From positions 930,001-994,000 of the forward strand of contig CP073016.1 in NCBI GenBank assembly GCA_025370075.1: a DNA stretch of 64,000 bases, in the 5' to 3' direction. Shown here piece by piece: positions 53,280 through 62,378 of the stretch. Under the pieces are notes generated by a model. That model was not told where the DNA came from and did no database searches. It saw nothing but the letters and a program-made list of their open reading frames with translations. Every line of letters starts with the position of its first letter. The stretch's first letter is position 1. This DNA is from Chryseotalea sp. WA131a. GTDB lineage: Bacteria > Bacteroidota > Bacteroidia > Cytophagales > Cyclobacteriaceae. A program made the translations under genes and the position numbers.

Positions 53280-53906
53280 TTAGTTAATATTCCACTTTCG
53301 TTTAAAATCCGAAATCGGCCCCAACCCAACTGACAATCTTCGCGTGTCAACCGAGGCGGGATCTCGTAAGGGAGCCAGACTGTATTGACCAGTTTGCGCA
53401 TCCTTGCGAATCTGTGTCCCATAAATTTGCATTTCTCCTTTGCTTATGGCAATCCTGTCTTCCATTATGGCAGCAACTGAGGCTTTTGCCTTTCCCGCTT
53501 GTACGGCAGTCTTCAATAAGCGCAAGTACCTTTCTTGAGTGGATGCATCGGCCCGCTGAAGGGTATTTAATATGGCAGCCTCCCCATCGGCACCCACCAT
53601 CTCACTGTTCAACCAGCCATATTGATCAAGAAGATCAGTCACCGTTTTAATATTTTGTGCGTCATTGGCCTTAATTCTTCCCCATAGCTCGTGCATTTGC
53701 TTGGAGTTCATTCCATATTTTGAACGAATGCTATCAATACCTCCACGGATACTTCGATCCGACTCACTGACCTCAGCAAGTACATTCTTTGCACTGCTAA
53801 TGACTTGGGCACCTGATGTAATACCGCCAAGAGTTAAAGTCAGCAGTACTAACCAAATAACTTTATATCTAAACTTTAATAGCTTCATTTTTATCTTTAG
53901 TTTCAT
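53280..53906 (-). CDS. Exported DUF6624 protein, first gene of the Rhs operon
   Basis: I take the ATG at 53906 (MKLKIKMKLLKFRYKVIWLV), giving a signal peptide ending near SGAQ; earlier ATGs give an unlikely leader. The mature part shows the DUF6624 pattern: LLDQYGWLNSEMVGADGEAA, LRLLKTAVQAGKA, MEDRIAISKGEMQIYGTQI and DPASVDTRRLSVGLGPISDF. The family has no known activity but is repeatedly seen in toxin or surface contexts. It lies 28 bp upstream of the SpvB-type gene in the same direction. An effector chaperone or regulator role is only a guess. Confidence 0.7.
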   Translation of the reverse strand: MKLKIKMKLLKFRYKVIWLVLLTLTLGGITSGAQVISSAKNVLAEVSESDRSIRGGIDSIRSKYGMNSKQMHELWGRIKANDAQNIKTVTDLLDQYGWLNSEMVGADGEAAILNTLQRADASTQERYLRLLKTAVQAGKAKASVAAIMEDRIAISKGEMQIYGTQIRKDAQTGQYSLAPLRDPASVDTRRLSVGLGPISDFKRKWNIN

Positions 53907-54054
53907 ATTAAGTGAGGTAATGGGCATAGGTGTAGCTAGTGAGGTTGGTTTTTGCTTGCCAGTGGCATCATTTTCCGCTGTACGATATTCAGTAGGCATC
54001 GAGCAAATGGTCATTACATTCTAACCCAACATTACAAAACAATCCCCTCCATTG

Positions 54055-54097
54055 CAACGTGGAAAACCACGTATTTTTTACATGGTTTTCCAAGTTG
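54055..54097. promoter_or_regulatory. Long interrupted palindrome upstream of the Rhs operon
   Basis: GGAAAACCA (54061-54069) and TGGTTTTCC (54083-54091) are perfectly complementary. Inside them are GTA/TAC and a T6 loop, and outside are CAAC/GTTG across a 2-bp mismatch. It lies about 150 bp before the chosen start of the first operon gene, where an operator or attenuator would be expected. The rest of 53907-54175 shows nothing else. Confidence 0.5.
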
Positions 54098-54175
54098 ACT
54101 TTGTCATAAATTTTACAGGTAGACTGTTTTAGATAATATCGTAATTCTCCCAACCTGAAATCGGAAGTTCAAATA

Positions 54176-54421
54176 TTAAAATCCAATATCCTCTGAAAAG
54201 CAGTTTGCTACATTGTAATCCTGAGCATACAAAGCAATCTGGGCTTCAAAAACCTCAACCTCGTTCTTTAAGTCAAACTGTTTTTCCAGAAAAAAACCGT
54301 TAGAACCATGTCTAGTTAAATCATCTTTCACAATTCTAATGGAAGATAGCAATTTGAAATTATTTTCCTTAAAGCTTTTCTCCGTTGCGAAAATCAATAG
54401 AATAGAATTGAATTGAAACAA
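54176..54421 (-). CDS. Possible small protein, unrecognised
   Basis: 81 codons from ATG to TAA, with a charged and plausible composition (IVKDDLTRHGSNGFFLEKQFDL, then NEVEVFEAQIALYAQDYNVA). No family recognised. It lies in a gap with insertion-sequence remnants. Its ATG coincides with the start of a terminator-like hairpin on the other strand. It could be a real orphan gene or chance. Confidence 0.3.
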   Translation of the reverse strand: MFQFNSILLIFATEKSFKENNFKLLSSIRIVKDDLTRHGSNGFFLEKQFDLKNEVEVFEAQIALYAQDYNVANCFSEDIGF

Positions 54422-54468
54422 TCTGCAAGAAAGTCGGGTTTTAACTTTAAAACCTTGCAGATTTTTTA
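54421..54468 (+). terminator. Terminator-like nested hairpin without an upstream gene
   Basis: ATCTGCAAG/CTTGCAGAT form the outer stem and GGTTTTAA/TTAAAACC an inner stem (2-nt loop), followed by six T on the plus strand. No plus-strand gene ends nearby, so it may close a non-coding transcript or be a repeat remnant. Confidence 0.5.
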
Positions 54469-54508
54469 TGCTTACAAAACCAGCTTCTACATCTCAACTT
54501 AGTTTATA

Positions 54509-54633
54509 GGGTCTGTAAAGTAAACTGTGTCAGTTAATAATTATTGTTAATCATACCTGATGTTGGAATGTGGTCAACCCCCACGCTATTGCCCTCACAC
54601 AATGTTATAAAATTTAGTTGGGAGTTGTCCACT
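54509..54633. mobile_element. Insertion-sequence remnant beside the truncated deacetylase gene
   Basis: GGGTCTGTAAAG then TAAACTGTGTCAG (54509-54533) looks like the terminal inverted repeat of an IS256-type element. About 100 bp of non-coding DNA separate it from the point where the histone-deacetylase-like gene breaks off. No transposase is present. Confidence 0.4.
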
Positions 54634-54979
54634 CAACTATATTCATGGCCACACCAAACTGCTTAGCAAACAACGCACAATCAATGGTACCTTTTGCAAT
54701 GGTAATTTCACGATTCACTAATTCAGAAGTAAGCGGAAAACCCGTCCGTCTGATTTCTTTGGGGGTAAGTTCCAAATTGTTCAACCGCTGCCAATAATCG
54801 GCTTGGTGGGTACGCACTATCACTTCTTCCCGAAGTGGAGCAGGCTCAAATAAGTTGGCTGATGTAATCGTACCTTCGTACAACAATTGCTGTGGCAAGA
54901 TCTCGTACTTGCTCATGGGAAACCGATGGTTTGGCGGCAATGGCAGTACGTAAGAAGGAGCCCAGGAAATTTTTAACAT
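54614..54979 (-). pseudogene. Histone deacetylase/acetylpolyamine amidohydrolase family, 5' fragment
   Basis: 121 residues beginning MLKISWAPSYVLPLPPNHRF and continuing PMSKYEILPQQLLYEGTI, ELTPKEIRRTGFPLTSELVNREITIAKGTIDCALFAKQFGVAMNI. This matches the N-terminal third of Bacteroidota class II-type deacetylases. Intact proteins continue with AGGTHHAF and the zinc-binding core, but here the frame changes to VEWTTPN and stops beside an insertion-sequence remnant. All metal ligands are missing, so it cannot be active. Confidence 0.82.
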
Positions 54980-55059
54980 AAAAATAATTTCAAGCCACAG
55001 GCCTCAGCTACAAGCTTATCGGTCGTGACTTGAAAGCATGTTGGAAATTCAACTAGCAA

Positions 55060-55524
55060 TCAATGTTTATGTTCCGCTGCACCTTCGTGTTCATGCTTCT
55101 CTCCTCCTCCATGCCACGCTTCCATGATTCCATGGAAACTATCGTGAAGGGTATTTAATGCCGAGCCAATTTCCGTGTCGGCAGCACCCGAATTAACTTG
55201 ATCTGCGAAAGCACGTGTATCAGTCTTAAGTTTCTCAAGCTGTTGTTTTACCTCGTCTGTATTCACTTTGCTTGGCAAAGAAGCACTTGCCCACTTCTCC
55301 GCTTCAGTGGCCATTTCTTCGGCTAGTTTCTTGGCAGGAGCAAGATTGGACGAATCTTTATACGGATGAAAGGCTTCCGCCATAATCATGTGAAACGAAT
55401 CCATTTCTTTCCATTCGTCTGATTCGGTTGCAGCGGCTTCAGTAGTTGTCTCTTCTTTCTTTTGGTTGCAGCTCGTCAAACCAATGAAAGCCAAAACCAA
55501 TAAGCTCAATACATATTTCTTCAT
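55060..55524 (-). CDS. His/Glu-rich lipoprotein
   Basis: 154 residues with a lipoprotein signal (LTSCNQKKEE, Cys 19), an acidic/Thr linker, a helical middle (MDSFHMIMAEAFHPYKDSSN ... LEKLKTDTRAFADQV) and a tail with HDSFHGIMEAWHGGG and EHEGAAEHKH. The His residues (HxMxMAxxFHP, HDSFHG, HGGGEKHEHE) suggest metal binding in the periplasm. No family name is certain. It is transcribed alone between the truncated deacetylase and the ABC transporter. Confidence 0.72.
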   Translation of the reverse strand: MKKYVLSLLVLAFIGLTSCNQKKEETTTEAAATESDEWKEMDSFHMIMAEAFHPYKDSSNLAPAKKLAEEMATEAEKWASASLPSKVNTDEVKQQLEKLKTDTRAFADQVNSGAADTEIGSALNTLHDSFHGIMEAWHGGGEKHEHEGAAEHKH

Positions 55525-55590
55525 AGTGTTTTAAAATTTTGGTAAAGTTACTAATTGTTTAAATAAGTTGGAGTTTAGAAGCTGGACCCA

Positions 55591-58500
55591 TTACTTTTTG
55601 TTCCGATATTTTCGTCTCATTTCCAACGCATCGACTAGTTTCTTTAACAGATCGAAATAAAGTGTTACAAACAAAACAACGGTCATGGCCCAAATCATGC
55701 CAATGTTAAAATACAACGTATCAATTTTTCGTCCCCAGAAATATTTAGCTGGTACATAAAAGTTTTCACGGAAATCTAACAAGTGACGGGGCCGATGGTC
55801 TTCAAAATAAATTGGATAGATTTTTTGCACCAACTCCCCTCTCCACTCGGCAATGCGCACCGTTTCGTTTGAGCGTTCCACCATTTGGTTTACAGCTTCA
55901 TTTTGAAATTTCAATCGCATGGCATCGTATTGTGCCTTCCGCTCGGGTGTGCTGGTCAATTGTGTAACCAGTTTTTCTTTGTCTGTCATGGCATTCTTGC
56001 TGCGAATGCCATAATACTCTTTTAAGGTTACCAAAAATTGATGTGTTTTCTCGTAAACAGAAGAGTCAAACTTACTCGTAGCCAAACGATCCACTTCCGG
56101 CAATCGATCGGCACCCACGTAGGCTAATTCATTGGAAATCTCATCATGCAATAAGGTAAGAGCTTGAAGGGTTTTGTTATCCTCATTTTTTCTTCCCCAA
56201 TCGCTACGATGATTTAAAACAAAAGCCAGTTTTGATTCCAATGCTGGTAAATAATATTGCCTCTTGTATTCGGCAATCGCGCGCTTTTTATCCAATTCAT
56301 AAAACTGCTTTTCAAACGGATTATCTTTGAACTGCGTCACCATGTAGGCTTCAAAAGCCCAACGCGATGCCATCATTTCGCCCAATACCGGAATGCCGTT
56401 GGGTGCGCCTACTTTCGGATTAAATTTATCGAAACTGATCACCACCCCGCTGAGCAATAACTGCGGGATAATGAGAATGGGAATTAATATATAGATCGTT
56501 ACCGCGGAATTGAAAGCGGCTGAAATATTCAATCCCAACATATTCGCAAAACAGGAGCATGAAAACAAAATCATCCAATACCTAATTTCTGAAAAGGGTA
56601 TCTCCAACAGCCAATTGCCCACCAATACAAAGCAAAAAGTTTGTACTGCCGAAAGCGAAAACAAAATCACCACCTTCGAAAACAAGTAACTGATCTTGCT
56701 TAAGTTTAGGTATTGTTCGCGCTTTAAGATTTTGCGGTCTTTGAATATTTCTTCGGCACTGATGATGAGCCCAACAAAAAGAGCTACCACTATGCTCATG
56801 AAAAAGTAAACCGGGATATTGAAATTATAGTAAAAGGTGTAAGCCGGTTTATCGATGCCCAAGGTATCGTAATACTTTACGAAATAGCCGATGAACAATG
56901 CCAGCACGGGAGTTAGCAGCAAGTTGACAGTTACATACTGCTTGTTGGCAACCTTGGCTAGCACATCACGAGTGATAAAAATCCAAAGCTGCTTAAATCG
57001 GTTGGGCAGCTTTTGCACTACGGGCAATGGATCTTTTACCTCTTCTATCTTGGGTATTTTGATATTCTTTTTAAAATATTGATACCATTGGCCGGGCGAA
57101 ACTTTACGCGTGTGCGTCAGTCTTCCAAATTCATTCACCACTTTGGTCTCGATGATGTTGAACACCTGTTCGGGATTGATATTACCGCACTCGGGGCAAG
57201 CACCGGGAGTTTTGTTGGCCGCATTGATGATCCCCTGAAAATAATTGGTAGACTCCACCGGGTTGCCGTAGTAAATTTGAAACCCGCCCACATCCAAGAT
57301 AATGAGCGTATCAAACATTTTAAAAATATCAGACGAGGGCTGATGGATCACCACAAAAATCATTTTGCCACGCAGCGCCAACTCTTTTAACAAGTCCATA
57401 ATGTTTTCTGAGTCGCTGGACGATAATCCAGAAGTTGGTTCGTCCACAAATAGCACGGTGGGCTCACGCAATAATTCCAACCCAATGTTTACCCGCTTTC
57501 GTTGCCCACCACTGATGGTTTTGGATAATGGCGAACCTACTTTTAGATTTCTGATTTCGGATAATCCCAAGCTAAGCAAAACTTTTTCCACCAACGCGGC
57601 CGAGTATTGCTTTGGATATTGGCCAAAACACAAGCGCGCACTGTAGTATAGGTTTTCAAAAACAGTCAGCTCTTCCACCAGCAGGTCGTCTTGTGGAATG
57701 TAGCCAATCACCCCTTCTAATTTTTCAGGATGCTGATGGATGTTGATCCCATTGATCAGCACGCGTCCGCTCGAAGGCTTCTCCGTTCCGTTCAATACGC
57801 TTAGCAAAGTAGATTTGCCCGAGCCGCTAGCGCCCATCAATCCAATCAACTTCCCTCCTGCCTCGGCAATGTTTACGTTTTGTAGACCCGCTCGCCCACT
57901 TTTAAAATGATAGAACAAATGGTCGGCCTCAAAACTGATTTCGGTGTCACTCTCCTCAAATAAAAACTTACCTACCACATCGCTATAGTAAATGGGTTCA
58001 ATCTTAGAACCACGAATGGTGCTGCCCGTTGGGAACACATCTATCTTACGACTCTTTAAGGTGATGCTATTCAGCGTAAGCGAAGTGATCCCAAGGTATT
58101 TGATGAAGTACGTTTCAATATCGTGGAGTCGTAGAATGGCGATCAGGCCTGTAAGATTTTTGGAAGTGATGCGTGGCCCCGGATGCTCCAATTCATCTGA
58201 GCCTTCATCTACAATCAAAATGTTTTTAGAAGCCAGTTCTTCAATGTCTTGCCCAATCACGAAGGCGCGCACTGCCCTAAAATCTTTGTTGGGTATTTTC
58301 AGTGCCTCGCTGATGTAGAAGATCAAATTGCTTTGTCGCTCCGAAAGATGGTTGTCGGCAAACACCAACTCAATAATTTTCACCAACAGCACCACCTTTT
58401 GCTGCATGGTCAGCGCTTGGTTCACCTTTTTGGAGATCTGCATGATCTGCGCCCAATCGTCCACAAACTCTTGGGTGTCGGCATCCATGGGCAAAGCGGT

Positions 58501-58683
58501 GGCCATGGTGCGTTGGTTCGCCTTTATAAACTCATCAAACAGCGATAAATAGTAGCGGACACCATCTTGGTTGAGGTGAATAGACAAAAATTCTTTGATG
58601 ATGGCCCGTTCATCTTCGGTAATGCGTTCTTTGGCCACAATGCCAAAAAACTGGATTACCGCCTTCAACAACTCTTCACTCAT
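55591..58683 (-). CDS. ABCG-type transporter fused to an N-terminal TerB-like domain
   Basis: 1030 residues. An N-terminal helical TerB-like domain (~1-145), a connecting region, then an ABC ATPase with Walker A GASGSGKST (~285), Q-loop YIPQDDLLVEEL, signature TISGGQRKR and Walker B VLFVDEPTSGLSS. A CPECGNINPEQVF segment follows (~500), then six membrane spans (from ~580) with a large C-terminal soluble insertion (~780-960) and a final span. The order ATPase-then-membrane resembles eukaryotic ABCG half-transporters. Cargo unknown. Most of the gene is co-linear with Cytophagia homologues as I recall them. Confidence 0.88.
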   Translation of the reverse strand: MSEELLKAVIQFFGIVAKERITEDERAIIKEFLSIHLNQDGVRYYLSLFDEFIKANQRTMATALPMDADTQEFVDDWAQIMQISKKVNQALTMQQKVVLLVKIIELVFADNHLSERQSNLIFYISEALKIPNKDFRAVRAFVIGQDIEELASKNILIVDEGSDELEHPGPRITSKNLTGLIAILRLHDIETYFIKYLGITSLTLNSITLKSRKIDVFPTGSTIRGSKIEPIYYSDVVGKFLFEESDTEISFEADHLFYHFKSGRAGLQNVNIAEAGGKLIGLMGASGSGKSTLLSVLNGTEKPSSGRVLINGINIHQHPEKLEGVIGYIPQDDLLVEELTVFENLYYSARLCFGQYPKQYSAALVEKVLLSLGLSEIRNLKVGSPLSKTISGGQRKRVNIGLELLREPTVLFVDEPTSGLSSSDSENIMDLLKELALRGKMIFVVIHQPSSDIFKMFDTLIILDVGGFQIYYGNPVESTNYFQGIINAANKTPGACPECGNINPEQVFNIIETKVVNEFGRLTHTRKVSPGQWYQYFKKNIKIPKIEEVKDPLPVVQKLPNRFKQLWIFITRDVLAKVANKQYVTVNLLLTPVLALFIGYFVKYYDTLGIDKPAYTFYYNFNIPVYFFMSIVVALFVGLIISAEEIFKDRKILKREQYLNLSKISYLFSKVVILFSLSAVQTFCFVLVGNWLLEIPFSEIRYWMILFSCSCFANMLGLNISAAFNSAVTIYILIPILIIPQLLLSGVVISFDKFNPKVGAPNGIPVLGEMMASRWAFEAYMVTQFKDNPFEKQFYELDKKRAIAEYKRQYYLPALESKLAFVLNHRSDWGRKNEDNKTLQALTLLHDEISNELAYVGADRLPEVDRLATSKFDSSVYEKTHQFLVTLKEYYGIRSKNAMTDKEKLVTQLTSTPERKAQYDAMRLKFQNEAVNQMVERSNETVRIAEWRGELVQKIYPIYFEDHRPRHLLDFRENFYVPAKYFWGRKIDTLYFNIGMIWAMTVVLFVTLYFDLLKKLVDALEMRRKYRNKK

Positions 58684-58775
58684 GCGCTATTGGTTGCAAA
58701 TAGTGCCTAAAATAAGCAAAAATGTACGGAGTGCAACGCGGGAATTTTCTCTGGATTGTGAATTTGTTACATCCA

Positions 58776-59077
58776 AAAGTTTTTTTCCGATCGGATAGAT
58801 TCAATCAACAAAACTTTTATGCCACCGAAGCGGCATTGAACTTTGCGATGATGGCCTACAACTTCATTAGCTTATTCAGACAAGTTGTGTTGGGGCAAAA
58901 AATTCACCAGCAAACGAAAACACTGCGTTACAATGTTTTTGCATTGGCGGATAAATTTTAAAAAACGGCAACCAAAGAATCCTTAAACTATCATTGGCCA
59001 TGAAAGGAAGAGAATGGTTTACTGGCCTATGGACGAACTCAAACTCAATCAATAGCCCGTTAAGATTCACTTTCTAA
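58776..59077 (+). pseudogene. Transposase 3' remnant (IS4/IS1380-like)
   Basis: In one frame the sequence gives FFRSDRFNQQNFYATEAALN then FAMMAYNFISLFRQVVLGQ and TLRYNVFALADKF. After a frame change at ~58965 it gives KLSLAMKGREWFTGLWTNSN up to TAA at 59077. NF.ATEAA...M.AYN..SLFRQ...., TLRY and MKRREWF.GLW are the ending of IS4/IS1380-type transposases. The N-terminal DDE part is missing. The border TAATGACAATTCTGGG (59075-59090) resembles the ends of the 164-bp MITE-like elements. Confidence 0.72.
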
Positions 59078-59091
59078 TGACAATTCTGGGA

Positions 59092-59124
59092 TAATTCAAC
59101 AGATTTAAGAGAGTAAATTTTCAT
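59092..59124 (-). pseudogene. 5' stub of an SRPBCC-type gene cut by the insertion sequence
   Basis: The minus strand starts ATG at 59124 with MKIYSLKSVEL, like the N-terminus MKIYxLKxxQxLP of Bacteroidota SRPBCC ligand-binding proteins, and then runs into the insertion-sequence border. The identification rests on about ten residues. The remaining DNA to 59268 shows nothing supportable. Confidence 0.3.
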
Positions 59125-59268
59125 GTTCGTGCTCGCTCCATAAATTGCTTTGATGGATTGGCTACATCGTTGGGTGCTTTACCTGTTGTTTGACCAATTT
59201 CATGTACGGGTTGTCTGGAAATACAATGATTAAAGCACGCGACATGACAATTTGGGAACTAAAATTTG

Positions 59269-60117
59269 CTAGCCAACCTTGCGCTTTTGCTTTTTAGTTT
59301 CTTCCTTCTGTTCTTTGGCCACAGTGCCCACGGCCTTCTCCATCGGTTTCTTTTTTGCGGCATCGATGCTGGCCTTTAGCGCAGTCATGATGTCGACCAC
59401 CTTGGGTTCTTCTTCCACCACCATCACCACTTCCTTACCGGCCACCTTCGCATCAATAATTGTCTTTAAGGCATCGTAGTAATGGTCTTTCATTTCAATT
59501 TTGGAAAACGAAGTGGTCATGGAATCTACCAACGTCTTGGCAAGTTTCAATTGCTCATTCTCTGCCTTGACTTCCAGCAAACTTGGCACTTCGTTAATGC
59601 TCCGCACCTCACTCGGGTAGCGAAGTCGGTAAAGCAAAATTCCTCGTTCGTGGGGTGTCAACAAAACGGGTGTTTCACGATCGCGCAACACTACTTTGCC
59701 CACACCTACTTTGCCTGATTCTTTAAGTGTGGCACACAATAGGCCGTAAGTTTTAGCGGCCACATCCCCATCAGGCCCTAAAAAGTAAGGCGCTTCAAAC
59801 AACGTAGGGTGAACCTCTTCGCTGCTAACAAAACCTTCAATTTCAATTACTTTTTCACTCTTCAATTTCACTCTATCCAAATCCTCTTGTTCGATAATTA
59901 CAAATTGGCCTGGCTCATACTCATACCCCTTCACAATATCTTCGCTGCGCAAAGGTTGCCCCGTAACTTTATCTTTCTTCTCGTAGCCCACCGGGTGGTG
60001 CCCTTCTTTTGATAACAAATTGAAACCAATGGTTTGCCCCGTATCAATGGCATTGTAAAGCCTTACGGGAATTGTTACAAGCGAAAACTGGATGTGACCT
60101 TTCCAAATAGAGCGCAT
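59269..60117 (-). CDS. ku: Ku, non-homologous end-joining protein
   Basis: 282 residues with the bacterial Ku core: MRSIWKGHIQFSLVTIPVRLYNA at the start, DIVKGYEYEPGQFVIIEQEDLDRV, YFLGPDGDVAAKTYGLLCATLKESGKVGVGKVVLRDRE and ERGILLYRLRYPSEVR. It forms a ring on broken DNA ends and recruits LigD, which is not in this window. The C-terminus is a Lys-rich tail (KKKPMEKAV ... KKQKRKVG), as in Ku proteins that bind DNA more tightly. Monocistronic on the minus strand. Confidence 0.95.
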   Translation of the reverse strand: MRSIWKGHIQFSLVTIPVRLYNAIDTGQTIGFNLLSKEGHHPVGYEKKDKVTGQPLRSEDIVKGYEYEPGQFVIIEQEDLDRVKLKSEKVIEIEGFVSSEEVHPTLFEAPYFLGPDGDVAAKTYGLLCATLKESGKVGVGKVVLRDRETPVLLTPHERGILLYRLRYPSEVRSINEVPSLLEVKAENEQLKLAKTLVDSMTTSFSKIEMKDHYYDALKTIIDAKVAGKEVVMVVEEEPKVVDIMTALKASIDAAKKKPMEKAVGTVAKEQKEETKKQKRKVG

Positions 60118-60337
60118 AATCAGTTAGTTTAAAAAATGAAGTAACAAGTGCTAAACTACTGATAATGAAGGTTATTTCAAAATCAAATTAAAATTAAACT
60201 TCACTTTAGAAAAGGATCCCTTGCAATCGTCATGGCATCACCTGACAATAATCATACAATGGGTTGATAGCAATCATTTAGCAAGGAATGGACGCAGGCT
60301 AACATTGTACTGTCAAACAACACTAAGGCAAAACTCA

Positions 60338-60916
60338 ATGAAAGCTATAAACCCAACTGCTCTTTTATTATGCATGACCATGGCCATCACCAGTCAAGCC
60401 CAAAAAATTGTTAGCTACCAACACGGTAGCACTAACAAAACCACTATTGCAGGCACCAGCACATTGCACGATTGGACGATGACGTCTACCGAAGGTACGT
60501 ATGATGCCAAGTTCGAAATCAACCAAGAGGGTGCAGCCACCCAATTGCTTGCCCTCACCTATAACTTACGAGCAGAAAGCTTGAAGAGCGGTAAAAATGC
60601 AATGGACAAAAATGCTTACAACGCGCTGAACACTGAGAAGCACAAAAAAATATCATTTGTTCTGACCACCGCAGCTACTGAAGATTCCAAAATCAAAGCG
60701 TCAGGAAACCTAACGATTGCAGGTGTAACCAAAGCCATTCCGGTAGAAGCTACTTGCAAGAATAGCCCCAACGGTGAACTTATATGCACCGCCAAAGCCA
60801 CTATGAAAATGACCGACTACAAAGTAGAACCGCCCACATTTATGTTCGGCTCCATTAAAACGGGAGACGAAATCACCTTAACCTTTAGCATCACCTTATC
60901 ACCAACAAAACTTTAA
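60338..60916 (+). CDS. YceI-family periplasmic protein
   Basis: From the ATG at 60338 a signal peptide (MKAINPTALLLCMTMAITSQAQ) is followed by a ~170-residue YceI lipocalin-like domain: TIAGTSTLHDWTMTSTEGTYDAKFE, MDKNAYNALNTEKHKKISFVLT, GNLTIAGVTKAIPVEATCK and MTDYKVEPPTFMFGSIKTGDEITLTF. YceI barrels bind isoprenoid or other hydrophobic molecules. It lies 25 bp upstream of the porin gene and another YceI-like gene follows, so the three probably form one operon. Confidence 0.9.
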   Translation: MKAINPTALLLCMTMAITSQAQKIVSYQHGSTNKTTIAGTSTLHDWTMTSTEGTYDAKFEINQEGAATQLLALTYNLRAESLKSGKNAMDKNAYNALNTEKHKKISFVLTTAATEDSKIKASGNLTIAGVTKAIPVEATCKNSPNGELICTAKATMKMTDYKVEPPTFMFGSIKTGDEITLTFSITLSPTKL

Positions 60917-60941
60917 CCCAGATTAAAAACAACCAAATTCT

Positions 60942-62300
60942 ATGAAAACTAACTATCAATCCATGAAAACGCTAATGGCAGCCATTGGCCTCTTTATGCT
61001 GAGTGCTTATGCTTATGGGCAGCAACCAGCGATTCAATATTTCAGGTATTATGATAAACGTGGTATAAACGTATTTGAAACCTCAAAGACAGATACCATT
61101 CCCTACGATGGTTTAAAAATTCGCTTTGGCGCAGGCTTTACCCAGGGTTATCAAAGCCTTACTCACAGCAATGGTTTGCCTGCCCCCTCTCCACTGTATG
61201 AAATGGGAGGCGGCTTTCCTCTTGCCCAAGCCAACTTTAACATTGATGTTCAATTGTATGATGGCGTAAGCTTGAATCTAGTGTCCTACATGTCATCTCA
61301 CCACCACAATGAATTTTGGGTAAAAGGCGGCTACTTGCAAATTGACAAGGTGGGTTTTTTGAAAAGTGAGTTCTTTGATAACCTTTGGAAAAACCTGACT
61401 TTAAAAGTCGGTCACATGGAAGTGAATTATGGCGATGCACACTTTCGGAGGAGCGATGGTGGCCACACACTGTGGAATCCTTGGATTGAAAACAACATCA
61501 TGGATGCCTTTACCACAGAAATTGGTGCCGAGTTATACTGGAAGAAAGATGGATTCTTTGTAATGGGTGGTTATACGGATGGCGAAATACAAGGTAACAT
61601 TGCGGCTCCATCCACACCCGCAAGTGCAAAACGTGCACCCTCCTTTTATGGAAAAGTTGGATTTGATAAACGATTAAAGGAAAACCTTCGGGTAAGGCTT
61701 ACCGGTTCAGCGGTTACAACCTCCTCCTCTATCAGCAACACGCTTTTTGGTGGTGATCGTACAGGATCAAACTATCAATATGTAATGGAAAATGCTCCTG
61801 TTACACTTACAGGAAACGCTTTCTCAGGTCGGTTTAACCCAGGGTTCCGCGATAAACTTACTTCCTTTGTAATAAACCCTTTTGTGAAATTTAGTGGACT
61901 GGAAGTGTTTGGAACATTTGAATGGGCTAGTGGACTAAGTTCGTTTGAAAACGGAGAAGGAACAAACTATGCTAAAGTACCTGATCGCGCGGCCTCACAA
62001 ACTGCAGTTGAAGCATTGTACCGCTTCGGAAAAACTGAACAGTTTTATGTTGGCGCTCGCTACATAAAAGTTGATGCAACTGCGTCCGAAGGCTATACCG
62101 CTACGGCTCAAGGAAGCCGGTACGATGTAACCATCGACCGCACTTCTATTGGTGCTGGTTGGTTTATTACACAAAACATCTTGCTAAAAGGCGAATACGT
62201 AACACAGAACTATGGTAACTTTCTGCCTACCGGATCAAACAACCGCTTCTACAATGGTAAGTTTGATGGATTCGTTATTCAAGGGGCGATCAGTTTCTAA
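60942..62300 (+). CDS. Outer-membrane porin-like beta-barrel protein
   Basis: 452 residues with a signal peptide (cleaved near AYGQQ; a second ATG at 60963 is possible). The mature protein alternates polar and hydrophobic residues in long strands with aromatic girdles: LKIRFGAGFTQGYQSL, WKNLTLKVGHMEVNYGDAHFR, GAELYWKKDGFFVMGGYTDG and LEVFGTFEWASGLSSF. It ends with a strand closing in Phe (GFVIQGAISF), as expected for BAM-inserted porins. Resembles phosphate-selective or cholesterol-type porins of Bacteroidota. Flanked by YceI-family genes on both sides. Confidence 0.8.
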   Translation: MKTNYQSMKTLMAAIGLFMLSAYAYGQQPAIQYFRYYDKRGINVFETSKTDTIPYDGLKIRFGAGFTQGYQSLTHSNGLPAPSPLYEMGGGFPLAQANFNIDVQLYDGVSLNLVSYMSSHHHNEFWVKGGYLQIDKVGFLKSEFFDNLWKNLTLKVGHMEVNYGDAHFRRSDGGHTLWNPWIENNIMDAFTTEIGAELYWKKDGFFVMGGYTDGEIQGNIAAPSTPASAKRAPSFYGKVGFDKRLKENLRVRLTGSAVTTSSSISNTLFGGDRTGSNYQYVMENAPVTLTGNAFSGRFNPGFRDKLTSFVINPFVKFSGLEVFGTFEWASGLSSFENGEGTNYAKVPDRAASQTAVEALYRFGKTEQFYVGARYIKVDATASEGYTATAQGSRYDVTIDRTSIGAGWFITQNILLKGEYVTQNYGNFLPTGSNNRFYNGKFDGFVIQGAISF

Positions 62301-62378
62301 TGTTGGTGCGCACTGTTAATTACCGGTCGGCCATTGGCCGACCGGATTGTTTTACAATTATCTTTAGTAAATTTGAAA

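Noticed and set aside
53907..54014. Longer N-terminus for the DUF6624 protein (start at 54014)
   Set aside because: It would place 36 polar residues before the signal peptide; the ATG at 53906 gives a normal signal sequence.
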